From Octadecabacter sp. (lineage in GTDB: Bacteria > Pseudomonadota > Alphaproteobacteria > Rhodobacterales > Rhodobacteraceae), in contig JAPKAD010000004.1 of the NCBI GenBank assembly GCA_028825445.1, positions 89,684 through 153,683 on the forward strand: 64,000 nt of DNA. The letters are read 5' to 3'. The notes beneath the pieces are model-generated. The model was not told the DNA's origin. It saw only the letters and a list, made by a program, of their open reading frames with translations, and ran no database searches. The position numbers and the translations under genes were made by a program. The first letter of the stretch is position 1; the number at the start of each line of letters is the position of its first letter. This document shows positions 38,965 to 48,729 of this stretch, in pieces.

Positions 38965-41900
38965 TCAAGGCGTGGTCACGTCATTGAGAGCTGCGTCAAG
39001 TATCATATCTGATAGTTCCGTTGTTGTTCCTGTTTTTGTCCATAAAAGAAATGTGTGAATATGATGGTTTGGAAATATTTGTTTCAATGCGTCACGGTAT
39101 GCGGCCATTTGGCGAACTAGGCCAATTGGCGTTTCTTCAGGCATTTCTGGTACTATTCGATTAGATTTGAAATCGACTGCAAAAACATCTGTTTCAGTTA
39201 CGATTAAACGATCAATGAAGCCGTACATTCGATCTTTCCCAAGGGAAGGCAGGGTTGCTGAAATAGGAACTTCGGCTAAACCAGATTTAAATACCCATGA
39301 CAGGTTAGGCGCATTGAGTGTTTTAATAGCTTCTTCGATCAGATCACCCATACTTGGGATTAGCCCTGCGTCAGGATGATTGTGAGCAAGACCCTCAGCA
39401 GCAGCGAGACGTAATTTTGGGTCTATGTCTGAAAGAATTTCTATTAAAAGGTGAATTATGCGCCCCCATGCTAGTGCCAGATCGGATGAATCGGTGTGGG
39501 TATCACCTAATATTGTTTTTTTGCCACCAAGTTCAGATGGAGAACGGGTTTTTGGGCGATCTGGCAGATCAGGAAGCGTTTCGCCAAAGTCAGGTACAAA
39601 AGTATTTTTTATGGTTAATTTATTGACCTTTACCATCTGTCCAGCGCCCCAATTACAGCGACTAAACCGTCTGATCGTGTTGAAGGGAGTAAGATGTTCA
39701 ACCGTATCCAAATGATCGAGCGCGCTTGAAATGGTCCGGTGCCAACTATCTTCTGGTTCCTTTCCAACATCTCCAGCGGCCGCAATAATGAGCCAATTTT
39801 CCGCACGGGTTAGTGCCACATAAAGCAATCTTCGCCGTTCGCGATCTTGGTCGTCTAGCATATTATCTTGTATGTCCCGTAAGGCTTGTGGCATCACGTC
39901 TGATTTTGGTTTCCAGTACACATGGTCACCTGATATTAAAAGATCACCGCGAACCTCACGTTTGCGTTTGGCTGTATCGGGCAAGATCACAATCGGGGCT
40001 TCGAGCCCTTTTGCGCCATGCACTGTCATAACGCGAATACGATCGCCTGCAGAATCCATCTGACGTTTGACAACCACATCTTCGGTTTGCAGCCATGTCA
40101 GGAACCCAGTCAAGCTTGGCACTGAAGATTGTTCATAGCCAAGCGCCTGAGAGAGCAGTGCATCAATTCCATCTTCGGCCTCATGACCAAGTCGTGCGAT
40201 AAGATTTCGCCGTCCACCATGACGAATTAACAGACGATTAATTAAATCATAGGGGCGCAGAAAGTCAGTTTTGTTACGAAGATCTTTTAAAACTGCCAAT
40301 GTGTTATTATGCTTGCCCGAGGTCCTTATTGCCTCCCAGAGTGATTGTTTTTTTGGACGTGGCTGTGCGAGGTCGTAAAGCTGTTTTTCAGTCCATCCGA
40401 ATAGTGGCGATTTTAGTGCCGCTGCGAGTGACAGATCATCATCTTGTAGAGTGAGGAATTGCAACAAAGCTGAAATGTCTTTGACTGCAAGTTCACCTCC
40501 CAGCTTGAGCCTATCTGCACCTGCAATTTCCAGGCCCACTATTTTACAAGCCACAATAATTTCATTAAATAAATCAGAGCGACGTTGCACGAGAATCAAA
40601 ATATCCCCTGGTGTGATTTTTCTGCGCGACCATTCAGTGTCGTTGGGGCCCTTAACTGGCAGCGTTTCTTGCGCGATCATGCGTTTGATTTCTGATGCGA
40701 TCTGCGAAGCAAGGATGACCTTGTGATTTGTCTGACCCTTTAAGTCGACAGGATCGTCCCAATCGCGTTCTTCCGGTTTTTCGGATGGTTCGACCACAGG
40801 CCAGATATCCACACGTCCCGGCATATCGTCTTTAAATGCGATATGTTTGATGTGCTCGCCAAGCCCCTCAGCCATTTCACCCTTAAAGGTTTGATCAACT
40901 AGTTCTAGTATTGCTGTGGATGATCGAAAAGAATAAAGTAATTCAAGTTTATTCAGAGATTTTTGGACCTTGGCCAATTCACCACTGAAGTGGTCGCTCA
41001 TCCGGTCAAACCCTTCTGGATCAGCGCCTTGGAATGAATAGATTGATTGCTTTTTGTCACCCACTACGAATACTGTTCGTTCGCGATCTGGGTTCGCACC
41101 AATTCCAGATGAAAACTCTTGCGTCAGAAGGCGCACAATGTCCCATTGATCAGGCGCGGTGTCCTGCGCTTCGTCAACCAACACGTGGTCGACGCCACCA
41201 TCGAGGCGAAATAGTACCCACTGTGCAACAGCAGGGTCTTCCAATAACGCCTTAGCCTTGCTGATCAGGTCGTCAAAATCCAGTGCAGCACGCTGCACTT
41301 TCTTCTTCTCATATCCTTGCACAAAGGGGATCGCAAAGGAGACTAATGCGCGGGTTTTTTCAAGTGCTAGCCATGACCATCGCGTGTCTCGACCATCCTC
41401 AACCCGCTGCATTAGGTCATTAAGTTCATCAATGAGATCCGGATTGGCGGTCCGAATTGCTTTTGTTGGAAAACTGTCAATCTTTGCGCCGTGGGGTTTT
41501 TTAGCATCTTTTCCGAATAGAAACACATCTTCCATAACGGCTAGATCAGCCATGCTAGGGTGTACGCTACAATTAATATTTCGCAGTTTAATTGCAGCCT
41601 TCTGGTCATTGGCACCTGACGCGAGGCAGATCGGGATCAGACGTTGGATCATAGCCAAATCATCAGGTCTAGCGATTGATTCGATAAGTCCGCTAAGTGT
41701 AAGGCTGGAAGGAATATCAAATATCTGCGCTAGATGATCTGCGGTTGGATGTGATAAAAAAGCCGCCCTATGTGATGTGATGGCTGCCAAGAACTTTCCG
41801 ACCTCAGCACCTGTGTAATGGCGTGCAAAGTCTGCGACTTTATCCTCGTAATTTTCCGTTGCCATCTCATCGAGGACGCTTTCACGCAGCAGTTGCGCTG

Positions 41901-42351
41901 CGCGCTCTTCCATTTCTTTGAACTGTGGGCTTACTTCAGCTTCTAATGGAAACCGACGCAATACACCTGCGCAAAACGAGTGGATTGTTTGGATTTTTAA
42001 CCCACCAGGGGTTTCAATTGCGCTGGCAAACAATGTCCGTGCGTTACTGAGGTAATCATTATCAATTGCTGCTTCAGTGCCCAGCTCAATCAGCTGCCTG
42101 TGTAATTCTGGTTTGGCCATCATCGCCCATTCACCTAAACGCTGGAACAGTCTGTTCTGCATTTCAGACGCGGCGGCTTTGGTGTAGGTCAGGCACAATA
42201 CGTTTTCGGGCCGCGTTCCAGCCAGTAGCAGCCGTGCAACGCGGTCAGTTAAAACGCGGGTTTTACCGGATCCAGCATTGGCGGATAGCCAAGTGGACCG
42301 TGTTGGATCAGCTGCTTCGATCTGGTGTTTGGTTGCGTCATTTGGGATCAT
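38965..42351 (-). CDS. addA: Double-strand break repair helicase-nuclease AddA
   Basis: The helicase/nuclease subunit of the AddAB recombination machine, the alphaproteobacterial counterpart of RecBCD. The 1128-residue protein has Walker A SANAGSGKTRV (residues 23-33), LCLTYTKAAASEM, Walker B VLVDEAQDTAPDQWD, the FVVGDKKQSIYSFQGADP motif, VMTVHGAKGLEAPIVILPD, and a C-terminal nuclease motif VFAVDFKSNR. A longer reading overlaps addB; the ATG at 42351 lies one base past the addB stop. Confidence 0.95.
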   Translation of the reverse strand: MIPNDATKHQIEAADPTRSTWLSANAGSGKTRVLTDRVARLLLAGTRPENVLCLTYTKAAASEMQNRLFQRLGEWAMMAKPELHRQLIELGTEAAIDNDYLSNARTLFASAIETPGGLKIQTIHSFCAGVLRRFPLEAEVSPQFKEMEERAAQLLRESVLDEMATENYEDKVADFARHYTGAEVGKFLAAITSHRAAFLSHPTADHLAQIFDIPSSLTLSGLIESIARPDDLAMIQRLIPICLASGANDQKAAIKLRNINCSVHPSMADLAVMEDVFLFGKDAKKPHGAKIDSFPTKAIRTANPDLIDELNDLMQRVEDGRDTRWSWLALEKTRALVSFAIPFVQGYEKKKVQRAALDFDDLISKAKALLEDPAVAQWVLFRLDGGVDHVLVDEAQDTAPDQWDIVRLLTQEFSSGIGANPDRERTVFVVGDKKQSIYSFQGADPEGFDRMSDHFSGELAKVQKSLNKLELLYSFRSSTAILELVDQTFKGEMAEGLGEHIKHIAFKDDMPGRVDIWPVVEPSEKPEERDWDDPVDLKGQTNHKVILASQIASEIKRMIAQETLPVKGPNDTEWSRRKITPGDILILVQRRSDLFNEIIVACKIVGLEIAGADRLKLGGELAVKDISALLQFLTLQDDDLSLAAALKSPLFGWTEKQLYDLAQPRPKKQSLWEAIRTSGKHNNTLAVLKDLRNKTDFLRPYDLINRLLIRHGGRRNLIARLGHEAEDGIDALLSQALGYEQSSVPSLTGFLTWLQTEDVVVKRQMDSAGDRIRVMTVHGAKGLEAPIVILPDTAKRKREVRGDLLISGDHVYWKPKSDVMPQALRDIQDNMLDDQDRERRRLLYVALTRAENWLIIAAAGDVGKEPEDSWHRTISSALDHLDTVEHLTPFNTIRRFSRCNWGAGQMVKVNKLTIKNTFVPDFGETLPDLPDRPKTRSPSELGGKKTILGDTHTDSSDLALAWGRIIHLLIEILSDIDPKLRLAAAEGLAHNHPDAGLIPSMGDLIEEAIKTLNAPNLSWVFKSGLAEVPISATLPSLGKDRMYGFIDRLIVTETDVFAVDFKSNRIVPEMPEETPIGLVRQMAAYRDALKQIFPNHHIHTFLLWTKTGTTTELSDMILDAALNDVTTP

Positions 42352-42352
42352 G

Positions 42353-45286
42353 TTATGCCATGTCCTGTGCAATAGCGTTGTGTGTTTCATCCCACTCGCC
42401 ATACCTTGCGAGGTGGTCGTAATTGCCCTCAAACGACAAGATCTCATTTGCACTACGAGATGTGTATCCTTTAGTTGGATCCATCCATTTTGCGATAAGC
42501 CCTTCAAAACGTACCCAAGTTTTGTCAGATGTTTCATCGTCTAGCGGTGCGTTCTGGTCTTTCAAATCACTACCCAACCCAATGTAGACAGCTGCTTTCG
42601 TACGGATGCAGCCCAACCCTTTGAACGCTCCACGTTCAACCATTGCTGCCTCAAGAAGTAATTGCTTATCAAAGTATTTTTGCTGGGGCCTGGTGGGGGC
42701 CTTGCCAGTTTTGTAGTCATAAATAAGTGCTTCACCATCGTTGGACATATCGATCCGGTCTGCTGTTCCCGTTAGGGTAAATGGTAGATTATCCAATTTT
42801 AGCTTACCTGGCATTTCAGTGTCTACATTGGTTGAAAATTCGCGGCGCTTTTGTTCTTCGATTATAAAATGTGGCGTAAAGGACGCGATGCGTGCGAACC
42901 AAAGTGCACGCATGGCGGGCCATGGGCAGCGTTCAATCAGGACGTCCGACGCAATAGATAGTAAAGCATCTCTTGCGCTAGGTTCTGCGGGGTCAATTTT
43001 GGCCTTAACAAATTTTTCAAGGATTTTATGCACGATTGTTCCGCGCAAGGGCGCGTCAGGTGTGTGGGCCAAACTGTCCAGAGCATTCAGTCCAAGAATT
43101 TCGCGGGCATAAATCGCATATGGGTCTCGAATGAGTGTTTTGATCTGAGTGACAGACAATTGGTCTGGCCGCGCGTTAGCTGGCGGACAGGGCGACGGGC
43201 GCGGGGCTGGATCAACAGCTCCTGTTGGAGCCGTAATGGTCGCTGCGAGCGTCAGCCAATACTGACCTCTTTCCCGGATAGCATCTAAATATGCAGGGCC
43301 ACCTTTATCATCTAAGCCGCCAAGCAGATTTGTCAGGCGGTTGATCCAACGGCTTGGTACTGTTTCAGCCTCGTCAGACCGGACAGCGCGGCTTAACACG
43401 ACCTCGCGTGCACAGACAGCTTGTTGATAATCGTGGGCACTGAGGCCGATGCGGCGTTCGGGCAACAACAAACCGGCTTGCATTCGCAACGGACGATTGA
43501 GCCAAGGATCAGGAGTCGGTGCCTTGGGCCAAGTACCTTCGTTGAGACCTGCAAGGATCACCAGATCTGCTGATTGCACTCGTGCTTCAAGAGTACCCCA
43601 AATCAAGACCTGTGGGTGGCCAACATCACGATCACGGTCTTCACCGCCAGCCAGAATACTGCTGACCAATTTACGATAATCACGGGCTGTCATCACACCA
43701 CCAGCATCAAGATGCACGCGTAGCTCTGACATTAACCGAAGTGCTTCGCGACCAGCCCCTTCTTTCCAAAGCTCGCCGGACCCATTGGTATCTGGTCCAG
43801 CGGAAAGACACTCAGCAATTTTAAGATGGTTATCGTAAAATTGGCATATTTCACGCGGTTTTATATCTTTTTTATTCAGTAATGTTGTACTTATCCAACG
43901 CACCCAATTATGTCGGTCTCGACATCCTTCTTTTGTACGGTGAGCCCAGCTTGTGAGGCTTTCCTCTGTTGGAAATGGAGGTCCATTCCTTCGTATTTCA
44001 AGTTCAAGTGCATTGGTATGCAACCCGTGGTTACCGCGTTTGGAATTACACAATGGATGGCGCAATAAAATCAAAAGACGCTCTGCGTCTAGTGGTTCGC
44101 AAAATAAGTCAGCGATATGACGTAAGAACCGACCTGGTGCAGTAAGTTGCAATGGAAGACCTGCGCTGTCGTCTGGTGTGATATCCCAACGATCCAGTGC
44201 GGCAGTAACTTGTCGTGTCAGCATCCGATCTGGCGAAATTAACGCGACAGTTTGCTGATCTTCAACTGCTTGGCGTAACCGCACTGCAATTGCATCTGCT
44301 TCAGCACGAGGAGTTGGAGCTTCAATCAACGAAATGCCACATGTTGCTTCGTTAAGGTCTCCCAAACTGGGACCGTCGTTGATCCATTGATGGGTTACGG
44401 GGGCTGGCCGCAAAGAAAGTGAAATTAGCCCAGTGCGCGCAAGGTTGATGGTGGTGTTATCACCCCATATTTGAATATCAGATGGCTCGATGCAAAGTGC
44501 GTCACAAAACGCTTTGAACCGATATTGCGGATGATCCTCACCGCCTTTTTTTTCTTCCATCATATCCCAAATGTGGGAGGGCATATCGCAATCCAGCCCT
44601 GGTAGAATAACTGCGCCTTGTGGCAGTTTTGCGACGGCTTGCATAAATAATGAAGTAGCCCCACGTGAACCAGTGGAACCTGCCACGATGATGGGATGGT
44701 TAGGTGGTGTATTAGCCCACCGTTCTACGAGTGTTTCAATAACAAGACGTTGGCGGCCTTCGCCATCCAATCGATCGTCTGCAAAGAATTGCTGCACTAA
44801 TTGTATAAATGACAACGCGCGCTGCCAATGTCCCGATTGGTCCGTTACGTCCAGACCAGCGATTGTTTCAGGCGCAACACCCTCGCCCTGCATCTCACTT
44901 ATAAGTGCGACAAGACTATCTGCCAAATCAATCGCTGAATCTTGTGATGCTAGGGTCGGATCTACATTAATCAGGCCTTTGACTAGCTGCGCTACTTCGA
45001 GCTTACGACGCAGTGGGGCAATAGATGGTGGAATAGCGCGCCCAACGGCGTCTTGTGCAAGATCAGTGATAAGACAGATACGCGGTAACAAAAGAGCGTC
45101 GCCTTGGTGAAAAAGCGACGTAAGATGGCGTTGCATGCGGCGAGTGTTTACATAAATTTTAACGTGAGCCACTTCGATTGGGGCCATTGTTTTAAATGAG
45201 GTTCTTAGTCCATTATAAAGAGCCGTTGAAAAGTCTTGACCCAAGGGCACGCCAAAGACACGGGGAATTTTAATTGGGTCAAACAT
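42353..45286 (-). CDS. addB: Double-strand break repair nuclease subunit AddB
   Basis: Partner of AddA; inactivated-helicase fold with a C-terminal nuclease. The 977-residue protein starts MFDPIKIPRVFGVPLGQDF, contains ILAGLNEGTWPKAPTPDPWL typical of the alphaproteobacterial type, and ends with the PD-(D/E)xK segment EALIYDYKTGKAPT. The ATG at 45286 has GGAGG five bases upstream, better than the ATG three bases earlier. It overlaps the murU stop by eight bases. Confidence 0.94.
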   Translation of the reverse strand: MFDPIKIPRVFGVPLGQDFSTALYNGLRTSFKTMAPIEVAHVKIYVNTRRMQRHLTSLFHQGDALLLPRICLITDLAQDAVGRAIPPSIAPLRRKLEVAQLVKGLINVDPTLASQDSAIDLADSLVALISEMQGEGVAPETIAGLDVTDQSGHWQRALSFIQLVQQFFADDRLDGEGRQRLVIETLVERWANTPPNHPIIVAGSTGSRGATSLFMQAVAKLPQGAVILPGLDCDMPSHIWDMMEEKKGGEDHPQYRFKAFCDALCIEPSDIQIWGDNTTINLARTGLISLSLRPAPVTHQWINDGPSLGDLNEATCGISLIEAPTPRAEADAIAVRLRQAVEDQQTVALISPDRMLTRQVTAALDRWDITPDDSAGLPLQLTAPGRFLRHIADLFCEPLDAERLLILLRHPLCNSKRGNHGLHTNALELEIRRNGPPFPTEESLTSWAHRTKEGCRDRHNWVRWISTTLLNKKDIKPREICQFYDNHLKIAECLSAGPDTNGSGELWKEGAGREALRLMSELRVHLDAGGVMTARDYRKLVSSILAGGEDRDRDVGHPQVLIWGTLEARVQSADLVILAGLNEGTWPKAPTPDPWLNRPLRMQAGLLLPERRIGLSAHDYQQAVCAREVVLSRAVRSDEAETVPSRWINRLTNLLGGLDDKGGPAYLDAIRERGQYWLTLAATITAPTGAVDPAPRPSPCPPANARPDQLSVTQIKTLIRDPYAIYAREILGLNALDSLAHTPDAPLRGTIVHKILEKFVKAKIDPAEPSARDALLSIASDVLIERCPWPAMRALWFARIASFTPHFIIEEQKRREFSTNVDTEMPGKLKLDNLPFTLTGTADRIDMSNDGEALIYDYKTGKAPTRPQQKYFDKQLLLEAAMVERGAFKGLGCIRTKAAVYIGLGSDLKDQNAPLDDETSDKTWVRFEGLIAKWMDPTKGYTSRSANEILSFEGNYDHLARYGEWDETHNAIAQDMA

Positions 45287-45962
45287 CATCACCTCCAGTG
45301 AGCATTTCTTCGGCAGTTTTAATGCTGTCTGGTCTTCCCACATCACACCATTGGCCATCATAGACCACACCGAATATCCTTTTGCATTTTAGCATTCTGT
45401 CCCAAAGGGCCCACATCGAAAATGTATTTTCAGTGATATTAGTTAGCCCATTTGTAGAGATTTTTTGTACACCACTATAAACGTAGCTGGTTCCACGCGA
45501 AAGACGACCAGAGCCATCCATGTCGAAATCACCAGAACCAATATGACCAATCGCTTGAGCACGAGGAATTAATAGTAAAAGAGCATCCATTTCAGTGGGA
45601 TTCCATACCTGAACAAGCGGTTTTATGGAGTTCGGGCCCTTCCAGACAGCGTCGGTGTTCATCGTGAGGACTGGGTTGCTTCCAAGTAATGGAAGTGCGT
45701 ACTTTAGCCCACCTCCAGTTTCTAGTAATTGTTCTGTTTCATCGGAGATCAGGACGTCCGTTTGTGCAAGATGACGGCGGATTTGATCTGCAAAGTAATG
45801 AACATTCACAACGGTCCGTAGGCCAGTGCACTGTGCCAATGCATGATCAATCAATGGGCGACCTGCTACGTGTACCAATGGCTTTGGTCTTGTGTTGGTT
45901 AGGGGTGCCATGCGGGTGCCAAGACCCGCGGCGAACAGCAATATAGCGGATGGGGTTGTCAT
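45279..45962 (-). CDS. murU: Sugar-1-phosphate nucleotidyltransferase, MurU-like
   Basis: Predicted MurNAc-alpha-1-phosphate uridylyltransferase in the cell-wall recycling shortcut that makes UDP-MurNAc from recovered sugar. The 227-residue protein has the nucleotidyltransferase signature FAAGLGTRMAPLT then RPKPLVHVAGRPL, and ends with the WCDVGRPD motif. It lies directly downstream of the amgK-like kinase with an ATGA overlap, the genetic pairing of AmgK-MurU. Specificity is inferred from this pairing. Confidence 0.83.
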   Translation of the reverse strand: MTTPSAILLFAAGLGTRMAPLTNTRPKPLVHVAGRPLIDHALAQCTGLRTVVNVHYFADQIRRHLAQTDVLISDETEQLLETGGGLKYALPLLGSNPVLTMNTDAVWKGPNSIKPLVQVWNPTEMDALLLLIPRAQAIGHIGSGDFDMDGSGRLSRGTSYVYSGVQKISTNGLTNITENTFSMWALWDRMLKCKRIFGVVYDGQWCDVGRPDSIKTAEEMLTGGDDV

Positions 45963-46921
45963 GAGTATGCTCGTGCTGGATCGAACGCCTTCGTGACGAG
46001 ATGCCCGAGTTTGATAAGGTCTGGGGTCGCCAGATCATTTTGTAAATGCGCCCAAACTCGTGGGATGAGGGAAAGATATTTGGTTTTGCCATCCTGTCGT
46101 GCAAGGCGGTGAAAGATGCCCAGAATGCGTAAATTACGTTGAACCGCCATCACATGAAAAGCGCGTCTAAAATCCTCAAGGTTTCCACTTTCACCGGCGA
46201 GCTGTGTGAGAAGGGGGGTGAGCAATTCAGGGTTAACGTCTCGCCGTGCATCCCGCAATAAAGACGCCAGATCATAGGTTGAGTGGGTAATAAATGCGTC
46301 CTGAAAGTCAAGTAGACCAATGCGCGAATTCTCATGGTCTGTGGATCGCCAAATCAAGTTTTCTGCATGGAAATCTCTAAGTGACAGAATGCGAGGGTTG
46401 GGGTCTACATCATGTAAAAGTCCACGCAGGCGCGTGGTGATCTCTGTGATGAGATCAATGCTATGATCTGTTGCTGCCCACTCAAATGCAACGCCAATCA
46501 TCTTAACACCGATATCTGGTGTCATTACGGTCAGGCCATTTGGGGGTGGCGTGGATTGTAAGCTGCGCAATACGCTAACGGCGGCGTTATAGAGTTTAGT
46601 CTCGTCTTTTGGCGTTGTGCATAGGTGTTGTGCAAAATCGTGCCGGCCTAAGTCACTGAGGATCAAAAGACCTTTTTTATCATCCCATTCCAGTATCTCA
46701 GGTGCCAAGAGGTTGAGTGATTTCAGGTGTACCGCAATATCTACAAAACGTTCTTGGCTGCCGCATGTTTCGGGAGGTGCATCCATCAAAATGACTGACT
46801 TTCCATTTTGATCTAGAAGACGCTCATAACGACGCTTTGACGCGTCCCCAGTCATTGTGATCCGTTGCCAATCTCCCCAACTGGTTGTTGACAACCATTG
46901 GGACACGATGGATTTACGCAT
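45959..46921 (-). CDS. amgK: Anomeric MurNAc/GlcNAc kinase, AmgK-like
   Basis: A phosphotransferase (APH-fold) kinase. The 320-residue protein has the catalytic loop LRDFHAENLIW and the metal-binding LLDFQDAF. With MurU it would phosphorylate anomeric MurNAc released by peptidoglycan recycling, bypassing fosfomycin-sensitive MurA. The ATG at 46921 overlaps tsaE by eight bases; a longer frame runs into tsaE. The family assignment is firm, the sugar substrate inferred. Confidence 0.83.
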   Translation of the reverse strand: MRKSIVSQWLSTTSWGDWQRITMTGDASKRRYERLLDQNGKSVILMDAPPETCGSQERFVDIAVHLKSLNLLAPEILEWDDKKGLLILSDLGRHDFAQHLCTTPKDETKLYNAAVSVLRSLQSTPPPNGLTVMTPDIGVKMIGVAFEWAATDHSIDLITEITTRLRGLLHDVDPNPRILSLRDFHAENLIWRSTDHENSRIGLLDFQDAFITHSTYDLASLLRDARRDVNPELLTPLLTQLAGESGNLEDFRRAFHVMAVQRNLRILGIFHRLARQDGKTKYLSLIPRVWAHLQNDLATPDLIKLGHLVTKAFDPARAYS

Positions 46922-47375
46922 TTTCGGCGCCTCGTAAGCGCCAGCTATCGTCAAATGTTAGCGTTGCTAGGTGACAATCTGGCGCAACGGACATTTCAAT
47001 ATCTAGCGCGGAGGTTGGAGCAAGATCGCCCAATAGTTCTGGCCACTCAATCAAGCAGATATGGTCATTAAAAGCGTCCGTCAATCCAAGCTCAACAGCC
47101 TCTTGTGCGTCGTCTAGTCGATAGAGATCTGCATGCCATAGTTCAAAATTATTATAGTTATATGTTTGAACAAGCGTGAAAGTGGGTGAAGGAACCTCAG
47201 TATTTGGGCCTAGCAGGGTGCGGATAAACGCTCGCGCCAATGTTGATTTGCCAGACCCGATTTGGCCGCGCAGAAGAAAACAATCACCCTCGCGTGCATA
47301 TTTTGCGAGAATGCGTCCGAGGTAATCGGTGTCATCTTGTGTTGTAAGTCGGAGTGTGGTGGTTGTGTGTGACAT
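46914..47375 (-). CDS. tsaE: tRNA threonylcarbamoyladenosine biosynthesis ATPase TsaE
   Basis: ATPase partner of TsaD/TsaB in making t6A37 on ANN-decoding tRNAs. The 153-residue protein has Walker A RGQIGSGKSTLAR, the SPTFTLVQTY motif, LWHADLYRL and CLIEWPE. It is the first gene of the run leading to amgK, murU, addB, addA and trxA. Its partner tsaD is also in this window, at 58-59 kb. Confidence 0.95.
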   Translation of the reverse strand: MSHTTTTLRLTTQDDTDYLGRILAKYAREGDCFLLRGQIGSGKSTLARAFIRTLLGPNTEVPSPTFTLVQTYNYNNFELWHADLYRLDDAQEAVELGLTDAFNDHICLIEWPELLGDLAPTSALDIEMSVAPDCHLATLTFDDSWRLRGAENA

Positions 47376-48729
47376 GCTTCAACTTGTGTCAGTCGTGTTC
47401 TGGCTGCAAGGTCATTTAGACTAATATTGCCCAACTTAGTATAAAAACAATGGGTTTGGACGTGGTCCCATAACCTGGCTGACTTATCAATGACGTAGAT
47501 ATGATTTGGTGATTGCTGCTGGGTAATGACATTTAGTGGGAAATAAACTTTATTTGACTGTTAAGCCAAACAGACACATGGCTCGCGCCAATTATAGTTT
47601 TTTCTGGCAACTAAATTCATACTGATTATGGTGCTGATTTAATTAAATATATCTGAAATTTTTTTAAAAAGTAATGGCTATCCTTAAAATAAAATTATTG
47701 ATTATGGCCGCACTATTATTGATTTATGAATGGATCTTCAGCGCTATAAAAATCTTATCACCGATGTCTTCAAGTAAGAAAGTGACGGTATCATTAAGGT
47801 TCAATTTATTGGTCACATAAAAGATTTGCTTTTCATGAAGGATCGTTTGATTTGCCAAAATGCATATTCTTTGGGTCTAGGAATCATTTAATTGTCGATC
47901 AAAAAATTATGAAATAAAAATAGAATTTAACGTACAGTTAAAAATACCAACATCAAAACTTTACCCACAAGTGTGAGCTTAAAAAAAAGGTGGTGATTTA
48001 AGTCTCACAAACATGGGGCATATTAATAATAGTTGCAGTTTTGGTAGAGCTGGCCGTTTGCGCAAAAATTTCACGTTGTGGCCAAGGTAGAACTTTATGT
48101 TGAACAATGGGCTGAATGTTTTGTGATAGTTTCATAACGGATTAATCTGTTTAAATTAGTACACCAGCGGCATTGTGTTTCCAGATCAATTGAGGCCAAA
48201 TTTTACTAACAGTGTATATTGTTACAACTCAAGTTTTTTGGCTACTGCGGTTAGCGGTCCAATGGTTTCATTTAAACGATCATGGTTCTGAACTAAAATG
48301 ATATGTGTCATTCAGTTTCAAATCTCAGCTTCAATAGCGTTTCTTTGACTATCAGTTGACTAGATTTTTATGATGCCAACCAGTGCAAGGTTGCCGCATT
48401 GGGACCGTACATGCTAAAATCGAGGCTATAAAAAGTTTAGGAATTTATCCCAATTAAATGACGCGCTCTGGTATGTCTTAATAAATTAAGGGTTCGTGGG
48501 TTGAAATCCGGAATTGTATCACTGCAAAAGAAGATATTATTAAACTCTGAAGCTTTTTGTATAATCGTTTGCTCTGTCCTGGTGGCTTTACGGCTTGTAA
48601 CAGTCCAGTCAGGGCTAAAGTGCAACAAATTAGAGCATCAACCGTACGAAATAAAATAAGTTTGTTAATTGAAGCCTTCAATTCCAAGGATGTAAATTTG
48701 CTTCAATTTGGTTAAACGTAAGCTCTGGC
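47376..48729. other. 1.35 kb AT-rich stretch with no recognisable gene
   Basis: Between tsaE and regB I find only short broken reading frames on both strands. Minus-strand fragments around 48100-48650 read for 20-60 residues between stops and may be a decayed gene, but I recognise no family. Promoters for tsaE and possibly small RNAs may lie here. A 12-base imperfect inverted repeat is at 47972-48009. Confidence 0.6.
47972..48009. repeat. Imperfect inverted repeat in the gene desert
   Basis: TGTGAGCTTAAA (47972-47983) pairs with TTTAAGTCTCACA (47997-48009) with one bulged base; the loop is 13 bases. It lacks a clear T tract. It could be a terminator remnant or a mobile-element end. Confidence 0.45.

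Noticed and set aside
48437..48628. 63-codon minus-strand frame in the gene desert
   Set aside because: Two overlapping frames of similar length, no start signal and no recognised motif; at most a fragment of a dead gene.
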